Source of the DNA: CAZHMB01 sp964533515
GTDB lineage: Archaea; Nanobdellota; Nanobdellia; Pacearchaeales; GW2011-AR1
Assembly: GCA_964533515.1 (NCBI GenBank)
Contig: CAZHMB010000008.1
Span: 1-27,313 of the forward strand
Direction of reading: 5' to 3'
Length of the DNA: 27,313 nt
In this document: positions 5,263 to 13,255 of the stretch, one piece after another
Layout of the letters: every line of letters starts with the position of its first letter
How positions within the stretch are numbered: position 1 is the stretch's first letter
Translations under genes and position numbers: made by a program
The notes under the pieces: model-generated
What the model was told of the DNA's origin: nothing
Database searches by the model: none
The model's input: the letters and a program-made list of their open reading frames with translations, nothing else

Positions 5263-6321
5263 ATTTTGTTTGAACTTTTCCATCTCAGATTTAGGCATTG
5301 TTCCTGCTGAGGAAACTGGGTGGCCCCCTGCAGAAGAGTCTTTTAGGCCTTTTATCGCATTTATTAATACTTGACTCATGTCTTTTGTTACATTTTGATT
5401 TCTTGCTGAGAATTTTACTCTCGGAGGGTTTGTATTTGGTAAGTCAGATAGAAGGATAAACGAGTCATCTGGATTTTCATCAGATAATTTTGTTGCAACG
5501 ACACTTGTGATTCTGAACTTTGGATTAAAATAATAGAAGTGCAATCTTTTATCTGGGAAATTTTCTATATTTGTTTTCGCATCTTTAAATGAGTTATCTA
5601 TCTCTGTTTGGACTATAGCGTGAAGCTTTTTAATTTCCTCCCAGTTTTGTTCTTTGATTAATTCATAAACCGGTTTTATATTATTCCTATGATAGATTAT
5701 TGAAGAAACAACTTCTTTACAGAATTCTCCGGGGGGAAGATCATACCTGTTTTTAATAGTTAAATCAGGGTAATCTTCTTGAAGCCATTTCAAAACTTCT
5801 GGATCTTTGAAAGAATACTCCGATATTGCTGTCGCATGGATTAGTCCTTTGAATTTTTCATAATTTAGAAGATTGTTTTCTTTTCCAAGGAGGTAGATTA
5901 CTAATGCTGAACAAAAAGACGAGGGATTTTTTATAATGTTTTCTTTATTTTTTATCTCGGGGGTTGTGGGGTGGTGGTCTATTAATAAAACATCTCCAGG
6001 GAAATCATTCCGAAGGGCTTCAAAGTTTTCTGGAGCAAAACCATTGATATGCAAATCTGCTAGTATAATTTTTGTCACCCCTTCTTTTTTTAATTCTTGC
6101 ATTGCTAAAAGAGATTCCTCTTTGGTTCTGTCTATGAATATCGGGGGAACGTATTTTATTTTTTTATTTTGCAAGATATCTTCAAGTAAGAGTGCAGATA
6201 AAATCCCGTCGATATCTGCCGCGTCGCTTATTATCCCAACTTTATCCTCGGGTTTTATGTTGTTGATAAAATCTAGGAAAGTCTTTTCAGATCCGATTAG
6301 GAATTGCGGTTTGAGTTTCAT
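5245..6321 (-). CDS. DHH-family phosphoesterase (RecJ/NrnA-like)
   Basis: DHH enzymes cleave phosphodiester or phosphoanhydride bonds with two Mn ions; relatives include RecJ exonuclease, nanoRNase and archaeal RecJ-like proteins. The 358-residue chain has motif I as S-D-A-A-D-I-D-G (32-39), motif II aspartate in I-L-A-D-L-H (about 87-92), the DHH motif I-D-H-H (114-117) and the DHHA1-type G-G-H-P-V-S-S-A-G at about 332-340. In motif I the usual D-x-D-G-I spacing is kept. It is the last gene of the gatA operon; its ATG overlaps the stop of the HAD gene by four bases, and GAGGTGAT lies about ten bases upstream inside that gene. The exact substrate is unknown. Confidence 0.88.
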   Translation of the reverse strand: MKLKPQFLIGSEKTFLDFINNIKPEDKVGIISDAADIDGILSALLLEDILQNKKIKYVPPIFIDRTKEESLLAMQELKKEGVTKIILADLHINGFAPENFEALRNDFPGDVLLIDHHPTTPEIKNKENIIKNPSSFCSALVIYLLGKENNLLNYEKFKGLIHATAISEYSFKDPEVLKWLQEDYPDLTIKNRYDLPPGEFCKEVVSSIIYHRNNIKPVYELIKEQNWEEIKKLHAIVQTEIDNSFKDAKTNIENFPDKRLHFYYFNPKFRITSVVATKLSDENPDDSFILLSDLPNTNPPRVKFSARNQNVTKDMSQVLINAIKGLKDSSAGGHPVSSAGTMPKSEMEKFKQNLLRAL

Positions 6322-7004
6322 TCTTTATTTATCACCTCTAAAATTTTATCTGAACCTGAAAAATCTGCAAAGAGGTAATCTGGATTTTCTTTTTTAAGAT
6401 CTTCTAATGAAATTTTTCCAGTAGCAATAGCAATTGATTTAACTTTCCCATCTCTTGCACATTCAATATCCTTAGGAGTATCTCCTATAACAAAAATATC
6501 TTTTTTGTCAAAAACTATTCCTGTTTCTTTTTTTGCTTCTTTCATAGCGATATCAACTAGTTCACTTCTTATTCTTGTTTCAGAGCCATAGGCTCCAAAT
6601 TTGAAATATTTCCACAAGTCTATTGACTCTAATTTTATTTTAGCAGATTCATAAGTGTTGCCAGTAAGTAAGCCCAAGACTTGTTTCTGTTCGATTAATT
6701 TTTTTATCAGATCTTCTACATGAGGGATTTTTGGAAATCTTACACCTTCTTTAAAAGCTTCTTGAATTGGGGAGGCATCTTTCATTGAGTCTTCAAAGTT
6801 TTCGTGGTCTTCTGGATTTTCCATTCCGAGTTCTTCTAATCTTTCAGTCATAATTGCTCTATAGGTTTTACCTTCCATATCTATCTTGCTGTTGCAAGAA
6901 TCTAATCCAAAATGTTTCATAATTAATTTTCTGATTGCTCCAACGCCCCTAGAGTTTATTAATATTCCATCTACATCAAAAAGTATTAGTTTTTTATTTG
7001 TCAT
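6318..7004 (-). CDS. HAD-superfamily hydrolase (phosphoglycolate phosphatase-like)
   Basis: The protein (228 aa) is a haloacid-dehalogenase-type phosphatase. Motif I is F-D-V-D-G-I (D10 nucleophile, D12 acid/base), a helical cap follows (about 18-85), motif II threonine lies in G-L-L-T-G-N-T (about 111-117), a lysine follows in motif III, and motif IV is I-G-D-T-P-K-D-I-E-C-A-R (about 173-184). This is the layout of phosphoglycolate phosphatase and pyrophosphatase-like members; the substrate is not determinable. In the operon it sits 12 bases after the endonuclease IV gene, with a four-base overlap into the DHH gene. Confidence 0.88.
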   Translation of the reverse strand: MTNKKLILFDVDGILINSRGVGAIRKLIMKHFGLDSCNSKIDMEGKTYRAIMTERLEELGMENPEDHENFEDSMKDASPIQEAFKEGVRFPKIPHVEDLIKKLIEQKQVLGLLTGNTYESAKIKLESIDLWKYFKFGAYGSETRIRSELVDIAMKEAKKETGIVFDKKDIFVIGDTPKDIECARDGKVKSIAIATGKISLEDLKKENPDYLFADFSGSDKILEVINKE

Positions 7005-7016
7005 AAAAACAATAGA

Positions 7017-7856
7017 TTAAGATTCATTTAAAATCCTTTGCATTTCCAAGGCTCCGATGTCTTGGCTGTCTCGAGATTCTGAGATTAAAGTTGGTGCCAT
7101 TTCAAATTCTTTTATTATTGGAGCGAAATGTTCGAATTTTGGAAAGACATTTTTTTCTGTTACAGCTCGATGGCGTTTTTCTCCTTTTTCTGTGAATTCT
7201 ACTGGGGAGAAATGGCAATGCAATCTTTGTAATGCGTTTAATCCGAGGACTTTTTTTATTTTTAATGCTATTTTTCTATAATCTTCGGGAGATTTTAAGC
7301 TTCCTTGGTTTCTTGCATGAAGATGTGCGAAGTCTACGCAAGGTTCACAATCTGTTTGTTTGCATATTTCTAGAGTTTCATCTAAGCTTCCGAGTTGGGA
7401 TATTTTCCCCATTGTTTCAGGAAGGATTTTTACAGGGCCTTTGTAGATTTGTTTTATTTTTTTAATTCCTTCGATGCATCTTTCAATAGGGTTTGGAACA
7501 TTTTTGAATCCGGGATGGAAAACAACTTTTGTCGCTCCCATTAATTCAGCGAGTTTTAGGGCTTTGACGAATTCTTTTATTGAATTTTCGACTACATTTG
7601 GTTTGTCAGATGTTAGGACGATGTAATAGGCCGCGTGGACAGAAAGGGCTATGTCATGTTCTTTTGCTTTTTTACCTAGCTCGACTGCGTCTTCAGGTTT
7701 CATTCGAGCCCCGTAAGTCATCATTCTTTCATATGCGTTTAAGCCGATAGATTTTATCCAGTCTGGGGCGTTGACCCTGTCTTTTCTAAATTCAGATTTG
7801 AAGAAGTTTGGGGGGTTGCCGGATGTTCCGAAGTGGGGGATTTTTGGAGGAGTCAT
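7017..7856 (-). CDS. nfo: Endonuclease IV-like AP endonuclease (deoxyribonuclease IV)
   Basis: Endonuclease IV cuts the DNA backbone 5' of abasic sites in base excision repair, using a Zn cluster in a TIM barrel. At 279 aa the length matches bacterial Nfo (about 285). Visible ligand motifs in order: S-V-H-A-A-Y-Y, V-F-H-P-G, L-P-E-T-M-G-K, C-V-D-F-A-H-L-H-A-R, L-H-C-H-F-S-P-V-E-F and S-E-S-R-D-S-Q-D-I-G. The conserved glutamate context is P-E-T-M-G rather than the E-N-T-A-G of bacterial enzymes, as in many archaeal members. It overlaps the alpha/beta hydrolase gene by four bases (operon). Confidence 0.9.
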   Translation of the reverse strand: MTPPKIPHFGTSGNPPNFFKSEFRKDRVNAPDWIKSIGLNAYERMMTYGARMKPEDAVELGKKAKEHDIALSVHAAYYIVLTSDKPNVVENSIKEFVKALKLAELMGATKVVFHPGFKNVPNPIERCIEGIKKIKQIYKGPVKILPETMGKISQLGSLDETLEICKQTDCEPCVDFAHLHARNQGSLKSPEDYRKIALKIKKVLGLNALQRLHCHFSPVEFTEKGEKRHRAVTEKNVFPKFEHFAPIIKEFEMAPTLISESRDSQDIGALEMQRILNES

Positions 7857-8473
7857 TTTAAATAAGGTTTAATGAGGTCGGAAATTCTTTTACCCTTATA
7901 TTTTCCGTGTTTTATTTTTGAATCTAGACAAAAATTAAAATGAGTAAATTTTGGGATGTTGATGTTTCTTCCCTTTTTTATTTTTGTTGATCCAATTAGT
8001 GGTGAATATAATTTTGCCCCCATTTTTGCTATCGGGTCGTAACTTGAAAAGAAATTTATTATTGGGATTTTTTTGAATGAGAAATAAGGATTTTGAATTG
8101 TGGGCGCAATTAGGAAAATTTTTCCAATAGTTTTTTCATCAAATTTTTTTGCGGCCTCAAGTGCTAATTCTCCTCCCAGGCTTATTCCTACCAAAGAAAC
8201 ACTGTATTTTTTTTGGTATCTTCTTATTAATCGTTTTAATTTTTGGACGGCGAGCCACTTTGTAGAAATTAAGATATTCCTTCCCCAATTTAGACAGGCC
8301 GTTTCGATATTTTCACTTTTTAATCTTTTGGAATATAACTTGAAGTAATTATCCTGTAAGGGGCCTTTCTCTTTGAATAGGGAATAAACCTCCAGAATTA
8401 ATTTTTGAAGTTTTTTATTTTTTGATTTTATATATTTTGGCCCGGGCACAATTATTATTAGTTGCTTTTTCAT
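7853..8473 (-). CDS. Alpha/beta-hydrolase fold protein
   Basis: The protein (206 aa) has the nucleophile elbow G-I-S-L-G-G (G-x-S-x-G; serine at about residue 98), preceded by a beta strand (Y-S-V-S-L-V) and followed by a helix, as in alpha/beta hydrolases. A candidate acid lies in S-S-Y-D-P-I (about 143-148) and a histidine in F-T-H-F-N-F near the C-terminus. N-terminal I-I-I-V-P-G-P resembles the oxyanion-hole strand. It overlaps both neighbours by four bases, so it is translated within the gatA operon. Esterase or lipase activity is likely, but the substrate is unknown. Confidence 0.75.
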   Translation of the reverse strand: MKKQLIIIVPGPKYIKSKNKKLQKLILEVYSLFKEKGPLQDNYFKLYSKRLKSENIETACLNWGRNILISTKWLAVQKLKRLIRRYQKKYSVSLVGISLGGELALEAAKKFDEKTIGKIFLIAPTIQNPYFSFKKIPIINFFSSYDPIAKMGAKLYSPLIGSTKIKKGRNINIPKFTHFNFCLDSKIKHGKYKGKRISDLIKPYLK

Positions 8474-9240
8474 TTTAAATTAAACTCCTCAAGAGTTTCT
8501 CTCATGTGGTCGAAGATTGGAGTCAGGATGTAACCTTTTTGCATGTTTCCGAGCACTGTGCATTTTTCTGGTTTTGACCAAGCGTAAAAAGAAAGATAGG
8601 CGCAGAGAATTGAATCCAAAGAATCTTCAAAGTTTTTCAATGCCTTTCCTTTTAATGTTTTTAGATCTTTTTTTGTTATTTCATCTGGGAGTTCAAGTTT
8701 GGGCAGGGATGATAAATGATCTATGTATCTTTGAAATTCGGCCCATCGGAATTCATAATCTCTTTTTGGTTTTGCTTTGTATTTTAGAATTTTGTCGAGG
8801 TTAAATAAAACAACTATTGAAGGGTGAGGGTAGACCTCAACAAATTTTCTTGATTGTTCTTCTTTTTTGATATATGGGTCTTGGATGAAACCTTCTTTTT
8901 CTAAAAGATTTGCTATGTCCTCTCCTCGTATGCTTCCGGTCCACGATGATAATCTTGTTCTGTTTGCCGGGTGTGCACCTGCGTGGTATGTTCTGAATAA
9001 TTTACCGACGATGTCTTCGGCCAATCTTCTTCCTTCTTTATTTGGGACGATTAAAGGGGCATCAATTGAAATTATCGCATTGTCTGTCCCGACGGTTTCT
9101 TTTATGTAATTTAATATTTCATCATCGGAAAAGAGAACTTTTGAAGAGATTAGAGTTAGTTTATTATCTTTTAATTCTAAGGTGCTTATCCCCGAGCCGT
9201 TTCTTGTACTCCAGGCGAGATCAATACCTACGAATTTCAT
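8470..9240 (-). CDS. DUF429 family protein (predicted RNase H-fold nuclease)
   Basis: The protein (256 aa) opens with G-I-D-L-A-W-S (5-11), followed by a glycine and a beta strand, the first acidic motif of the RNase H-like fold in DUF429. A second acidic strand is I-I-S-I-D-A-P-L (about 56-63). The family's R-x-C-E-like region is represented by A-G-A-H-P-A-N-R-T-R (about 87-96), and E-V-Y-P-H-P (about 134-139) is also typical. A C-terminal D-S-L-D-S-I-L-C-A-Y supplies further acids. The role is unknown; nuclease activity is a family prediction. ATG overlaps the gatA stop by four bases. Confidence 0.8.
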   Translation of the reverse strand: MKFVGIDLAWSTRNGSGISTLELKDNKLTLISSKVLFSDDEILNYIKETVGTDNAIISIDAPLIVPNKEGRRLAEDIVGKLFRTYHAGAHPANRTRLSSWTGSIRGEDIANLLEKEGFIQDPYIKKEEQSRKFVEVYPHPSIVVLFNLDKILKYKAKPKRDYEFRWAEFQRYIDHLSSLPKLELPDEITKKDLKTLKGKALKNFEDSLDSILCAYLSFYAWSKPEKCTVLGNMQKGYILTPIFDHMRETLEEFNLK

Positions 9241-10568
9241 TTCTCCCCTAACTTTTCAAATGCCCTTGCTAATTGTAACATCTTTTGATCTTGGAATTTG
9301 TCGCAGATTATTTGAAGGCCCGTTGGGATGTTGTTTATCATCCCTGCCGGAATTGAGATGGCGCAGTTTCCGGCTAAATTTGAAGGTGATGTTAGAACAT
9401 CGTAAGCATACATTTCTTCAACTGAGATTTTGCTTCCAATTTTATGCGGAAGTTTTGGGACTGTTGGGCTTATTATGGCGTCGACGTTCTTGAAAGCTTT
9501 TGAAAATTCTTCTGAGAAGAAGTTTTTTACTTTTAGGGCCTGATGATAATATCTTCCTTGGTGTTCTGCTTTACTTATTTCGCTTCCGCCGAGGATTCTT
9601 CTTAAAACTTCTGGGCCGGCGGAGTCTTCTATTTTTTTACCATAGCGACGGCCGTCGAATTTTCTTGTTCCTGAAAAAAATTCAACATAAACTAAAGGAT
9701 AATATGTTGAGACTGCCAAATCTATATTTGGAATTTTTATTGTCTTGATTTTCCAGTTGTATTTTTTTTCAGCTTCTGAAATTTTGTTATTGATTAATTC
9801 TTGAATTTTTGGATTAACATTTAAACCTGAAATGTCCAGAATTCCTAGAGTTATATTTTTTGGAATTTTCTCAATTTCTTTTAAGTTTATCTTTTTTGAT
9901 TCTTGAGAGATGCTGTCATTTGAATCTTTTTCCTGGATAATTGATAATAAAAGTCCGGCTTCCGAGACTGTTTTTGCTAAGGGCCCTATTTGGTCTAAAG
10001 ACATTGACAAATCAATCAATCCGTGTCTTGAAACAGAAGAATAAGTTGGTTTTATCCCAACTACCCCACAATGCGATGCAGGATTTCTAATTGATCCCCC
10101 CGTGTCGCTTCCTAAAGCCAGACCACAAAAGTCTGCAGCTATTGAAGCTGTGCTTCCAGAAGAACTTCCTCCGGGAATTAATTCTAACGCCACAGGATTT
10201 TTTGTTGGACCAAAAGCAGAAGTTTCTCCTGAACTGCCGCAGGCAAATTCGTCCATGTTTGCCATTCCGATTATCAAGCCACCTTCTTTTTTTATTTTTT
10301 CAATAACTTTGGCATCGTAAGTTGATTTGTAATCTTCAAGAGTTTTTGATGCACAAGATGCATGAAGTCCGAGAACATTTATGTTTGCTTTAATTACAAT
10401 TATCTTTCCGGCGAGTTTCCCTGCTTTTCCAGATTTGATTTTGTCGTCTATATTTTTTGCTTCTTCAATAAGTTGTTTCTCAGGAAGAAGTTCCAGAATT
10501 GCATTTATGTTTTTATTGTCTTTTTTGATATTTGCTAAATATGTTTTTAGGGCTTGTTGGGTTTTCAT
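9237..10568 (-). CDS. gatA: Glutamyl-tRNA(Gln)/aspartyl-tRNA(Asn) amidotransferase subunit A
   Basis: GatA is the glutaminase subunit that frees ammonia for GatB to amidate misacylated Glu-tRNA(Gln) or Asp-tRNA(Asn). Amidase-signature catalytic residues are visible: lysine in V-I-K-A-N-I (K60), the cis-serine in P-G-G-S-S-S-G-S (132-139) and the nucleophile in G-S-D-T-G-G-S (S159), followed by N-P-A-S. At 443 aa it is slightly shorter than the usual 470-490. GatB and GatC are not in the window. It is first in a six-gene operon ending at 5245, with a TATA box at 10589-10600 placed about 26 bases before the ATG. Confidence 0.95.
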   Translation of the reverse strand: MKTQQALKTYLANIKKDNKNINAILELLPEKQLIEEAKNIDDKIKSGKAGKLAGKIIVIKANINVLGLHASCASKTLEDYKSTYDAKVIEKIKKEGGLIIGMANMDEFACGSSGETSAFGPTKNPVALELIPGGSSSGSTASIAADFCGLALGSDTGGSIRNPASHCGVVGIKPTYSSVSRHGLIDLSMSLDQIGPLAKTVSEAGLLLSIIQEKDSNDSISQESKKINLKEIEKIPKNITLGILDISGLNVNPKIQELINNKISEAEKKYNWKIKTIKIPNIDLAVSTYYPLVYVEFFSGTRKFDGRRYGKKIEDSAGPEVLRRILGGSEISKAEHQGRYYHQALKVKNFFSEEFSKAFKNVDAIISPTVPKLPHKIGSKISVEEMYAYDVLTSPSNLAGNCAISIPAGMINNIPTGLQIICDKFQDQKMLQLARAFEKLGEK

Positions 10569-10588
10569 ATACTGTAAAGCAAAAACGA

Positions 10589-10600
10589 GTTTATAATTTT
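10589..10600 (-). promoter_or_regulatory. TATA box of the gatA operon
   Basis: AAAATTATAAAC on the minus strand is centred about 26 bases before the gatA ATG at 10568, predicting a leaderless message. No other promoter is obvious before the operon's end at 5245, where genes overlap or nearly touch. Confidence 0.5.
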
Positions 10601-10609
10601 AATGGATAG

Positions 10610-11011
10610 TTAGAATTCTTTCTCAATCAAGGTTTTTACATTTGGAGAGACTCCAATTTTCTCAGATTTAATATCTTGAATAGCTATCCAAGCAAATTCT
10701 TTAATTCCTTCTTTGCATTTTAATTCTTCTGGATTTTTTAGGTTGCATAACCAATTAATTAAGACTATCTGCATTTTCTCTTTGGTTTGAGGATTTTCCC
10801 AAAGTATCAAAGGATTCAGGGGTTTTACAATTTCTACTTCCGCGTTTAGTTCTTCTTTTGCCCTTCTAATACATGTTCCCTCTAGACTTTCATCTTCTTT
10901 GACCCTTCCTCCAATAAATTTCCAGAAATCATCTTTTTCATCTTTGTCTAAAAGCAATTTTCCATCTTTTACAATTACGGGTCCTGAAGCGATTACAACT
11001 TTTTGTTCCAT
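10610..11011 (-). CDS. Nudix hydrolase with non-consensus Nudix box
   Basis: Nudix enzymes hydrolyse nucleoside diphosphates linked to other groups, often to clean up or signal with nucleotides. The box spans about 35-57: G35, E41, R49, E53 and E54 are in place, but the consensus R-E is R49-R50 and the late glycine is N56. Since E53/E54 bind the metal, activity may survive with altered efficiency. Length (133 aa) is normal for a single-domain member. TATA box TTTTATAAAC at 11032-11041 is 25 bases upstream of the ATG; it is divergent from the gene at 11117. Confidence 0.85.
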   Translation of the reverse strand: MEQKVVIASGPVIVKDGKLLLDKDEKDDFWKFIGGRVKEDESLEGTCIRRAKEELNAEVEIVKPLNPLILWENPQTKEKMQIVLINWLCNLKNPEELKCKEGIKEFAWIAIQDIKSEKIGVSPNVKTLIEKEF

Positions 11012-11079
11012 TAATTGGGTAATATCCCGAAGTTTATAAAATCTGTGGATAGTGAATTATCCCCTTTATCAGCCAAATA

Positions 11080-11087
11080 TTTATAAA
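11080..11087 (+). promoter_or_regulatory. TATA box of the surface-protein operon
   Basis: TTTATAAA lies about 33 bases before the ATG at 11117 and opens the operon 11117-14374. It is back to back with the Nudix promoter at 11032-11041. Confidence 0.45.
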
Positions 11088-11116
11088 TGCAGATTGTTAT
11101 ATTCTTGTGATTAAAA

Positions 11117-13249
11117 ATGGGGAAAAAATTATCTTTATTGTTCGCTTTTGTTCTGGCTCTGTCTTTCTTGGCTTCGGTTGTTTCTGCGGAGATTATTATT
11201 CAATCTGAACCTGAGGAAATTTATAATTTTGGAAGTGTCATTGAATTGCCGGTTAAAATTATTGCAACTCAAAATATCGAAGGGACTTTATTGGCGCAAG
11301 TTTTGTGTGATGGATCTACAAGACAGTTCTATATGAACGATGTTTTCCTTGAAGCAGGTGAAGAAATTTCTTTGGAACCGGTTTTGAGAATTACTAAAGA
11401 AAGGGTCGGAGATGATATTGGGATTTGTAAGATTAAAGTTCTTCTTGGAGGGGATTATGAGCTTACTGATGAATTTGAGATTTCTGATTTGATAAATGTA
11501 GAATTGAATTTGAACCAGACAACTTTTTCCCCCGAAGATGTTGTAACAATTAAAGGTATCGCTGTTCGTGAAGATGGAAAAGATGTTGTGGGTGTTGTTG
11601 AATTGACAATCGATGGAGAGGTTACAAATATTTCTATCAGCGATACTGTCCGAAATGGTTTGTTTGATATTGATTTTGATATTCCTAAGGATATGGAAGC
11701 TAAAGAATATTTAGTTAATGTAAAAGTTTATGAAAAAGATTCGGATGGGGAAATAACTAATGGGGGACATCTTGGTCAAGGAATTGATGTTTTGCAGATT
11801 CCGACGAGCTTGGAAATTTCTTCAGATACGCAAGTTGTTGAGCCTGGAACAAATTTGGAAGTTGAAGCTATTTTGCATGACCAGACCGGGAAACCAATTG
11901 GGTCAGAGGTAATCATAACGATAAAAGATTCTAAGGATAATATTTTGAAACAGGTAGAAGTTTCCACAAATCAGATTGTTGAATATCCTGTTGCTTCTGA
12001 TCAGGCCCCGGAAGAATGGGTTGTTAGAGGTGTTTCAAATAAATTTGTGGCAGAGCAAAATTTTGAGATAGCTGAAAAAGAGGCTGTTGAATCTAAGATT
12101 GCTAATGGAACTCTGTTCTTGAAAAATGTAGGGAATGTGGTTTATAATCAGAGTTTAATAGTTAAGATAGGGGCTGAAGAGTTGACTTTAAGCCCGTATA
12201 TAAAGGTGGGGCAGGAGAAGAAATATTATTTGAGTGCTCCAGATGGGGATTATGATATTGAGATTGGTGGTTCGTTTGATGAGCCTTATGCGTTTTCGGG
12301 GGTCCCTTTGACAGGAAGCGTTATTAGTATAGAGGAAGTTTCTCAAGGAATTGTTAAAATCATTAGACATCCGTTTGTTTGGATTTTTATCATAATTATT
12401 TTGGGGGTTGTTGCTTATATGGTTTTTAAGAAAGGATATAAAAGAAGTTTTATAGGGAGAAAGGGGTCTAGCAAGAAAGATATTCCTTTAAGTTCTAGAA
12501 AGGATTTTTCTGGTGAAGTAGGGAATAACGGGAATAAAATAACTACATCTTCTCCGGCGGTTCTTTCTTTGTCGCTTCATGGGGAAAAGCATAAGTCCGG
12601 GATGGTTTGTTTGAAAGTTAACAATTTGAGTTCTCTTTTAAGTTCTAAGAAAAGTACAGATGAAGGTTCGGCGTATTCGACATTGCAACAAGCGGTTTCT
12701 TTAGCAGAACAGAATAACGCGGTTGTCTATGAAAACCAAGAGTATTTCTTTTTCATATTCTCTCCTATGAAGACTAGAACATTTGACAATAATAAAGCGA
12801 GCTACGCTCTTGCTGAAGGAATTAAAAAGATGATTGACAACCATAACAAACTTTACAAAGAAAAAATTAGTTTTGGAATATCTCTTAATATTGGGGAGAT
12901 TGTGGGTAAGCATGATAAAGAATCCGGCAAGTTTAAATTTATGGCTCTTGGAAAACTTGTTAGTGATAGTAAAAAAGTTGCGACTCTTTCAGGTTATTCA
13001 TATGGAGATATTTATTTGACTGAAGAGATGAACGCGAAGATTCTTCACGATGCTAAAACAGAAAGTCATGTGATTAAAGGGATGAAAATCTACACTGTAA
13101 AGGAAATGAAGAAGAAAGAACAATATGGCAAGTTTATTCATGATTTTGTTAGAAGACAAAAAGCCGAAGTGAAGAAAGATGTGGGCAAGGTTGAAAAAAG
13201 CTTTAAAGATGAGATTCATCAGTTTAGGGAAGAAGGAAAGAAGGAATAA
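11117..13249 (+). CDS. Membrane receptor-like protein: Ig-like ectodomain, one TM, degenerate class III cyclase-like domain
   Basis: The 710 residues divide into a signal peptide (1-24, ending near V-S-A), a beta-rich ectodomain with several Ig-like/adhesin-type repeats (about 25-410), one transmembrane helix (about 419-438) followed by basic residues, a cytoplasmic domain (about 480-660) and a basic, coiled C-terminus (about 662-710). The cytoplasmic part follows the order of a class III nucleotide cyclase: V-C-L-K-V-N-N where F-x-D-I binds metal, Y-F-F-F-I-F-S-P where the second metal aspartate lies, G-I-S-L-N-I-G-E-I-V-G like G-I-H-x-G-x-V-x-G, and L-G-K-L-V-S-D-S-K-K-V-A like G-D-x-V-N-x-A-A-R. 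Both metal aspartates are missing, so it is probably a non-catalytic sensor or scaffold. It sits six bases before the NodB-like gene (operon). The cyclase likeness is from motif order only. Confidence 0.65.
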   Translation: MGKKLSLLFAFVLALSFLASVVSAEIIIQSEPEEIYNFGSVIELPVKIIATQNIEGTLLAQVLCDGSTRQFYMNDVFLEAGEEISLEPVLRITKERVGDDIGICKIKVLLGGDYELTDEFEISDLINVELNLNQTTFSPEDVVTIKGIAVREDGKDVVGVVELTIDGEVTNISISDTVRNGLFDIDFDIPKDMEAKEYLVNVKVYEKDSDGEITNGGHLGQGIDVLQIPTSLEISSDTQVVEPGTNLEVEAILHDQTGKPIGSEVIITIKDSKDNILKQVEVSTNQIVEYPVASDQAPEEWVVRGVSNKFVAEQNFEIAEKEAVESKIANGTLFLKNVGNVVYNQSLIVKIGAEELTLSPYIKVGQEKKYYLSAPDGDYDIEIGGSFDEPYAFSGVPLTGSVISIEEVSQGIVKIIRHPFVWIFIIIILGVVAYMVFKKGYKRSFIGRKGSSKKDIPLSSRKDFSGEVGNNGNKITTSSPAVLSLSLHGEKHKSGMVCLKVNNLSSLLSSKKSTDEGSAYSTLQQAVSLAEQNNAVVYENQEYFFFIFSPMKTRTFDNNKASYALAEGIKKMIDNHNKLYKEKISFGISLNIGEIVGKHDKESGKFKFMALGKLVSDSKKVATLSGYSYGDIYLTEEMNAKILHDAKTESHVIKGMKIYTVKEMKKKEQYGKFIHDFVRRQKAEVKKDVGKVEKSFKDEIHQFREEGKKE

Positions 13250-13255
13250 ATTAAT

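Noticed and set aside
5936..6397. A 153-codon open frame on the plus strand, opposite the DHH and HAD genes
   Set aside because: It is antisense to two recognisable enzymes with intact motifs; the length comes from codon bias of the real genes on the other strand.
7820..7850. GAAGTGGGG resembling an R1 core block
   Set aside because: It encodes normal endonuclease IV residues near the N-terminus and lacks the second block and any flanking inverted repeat.
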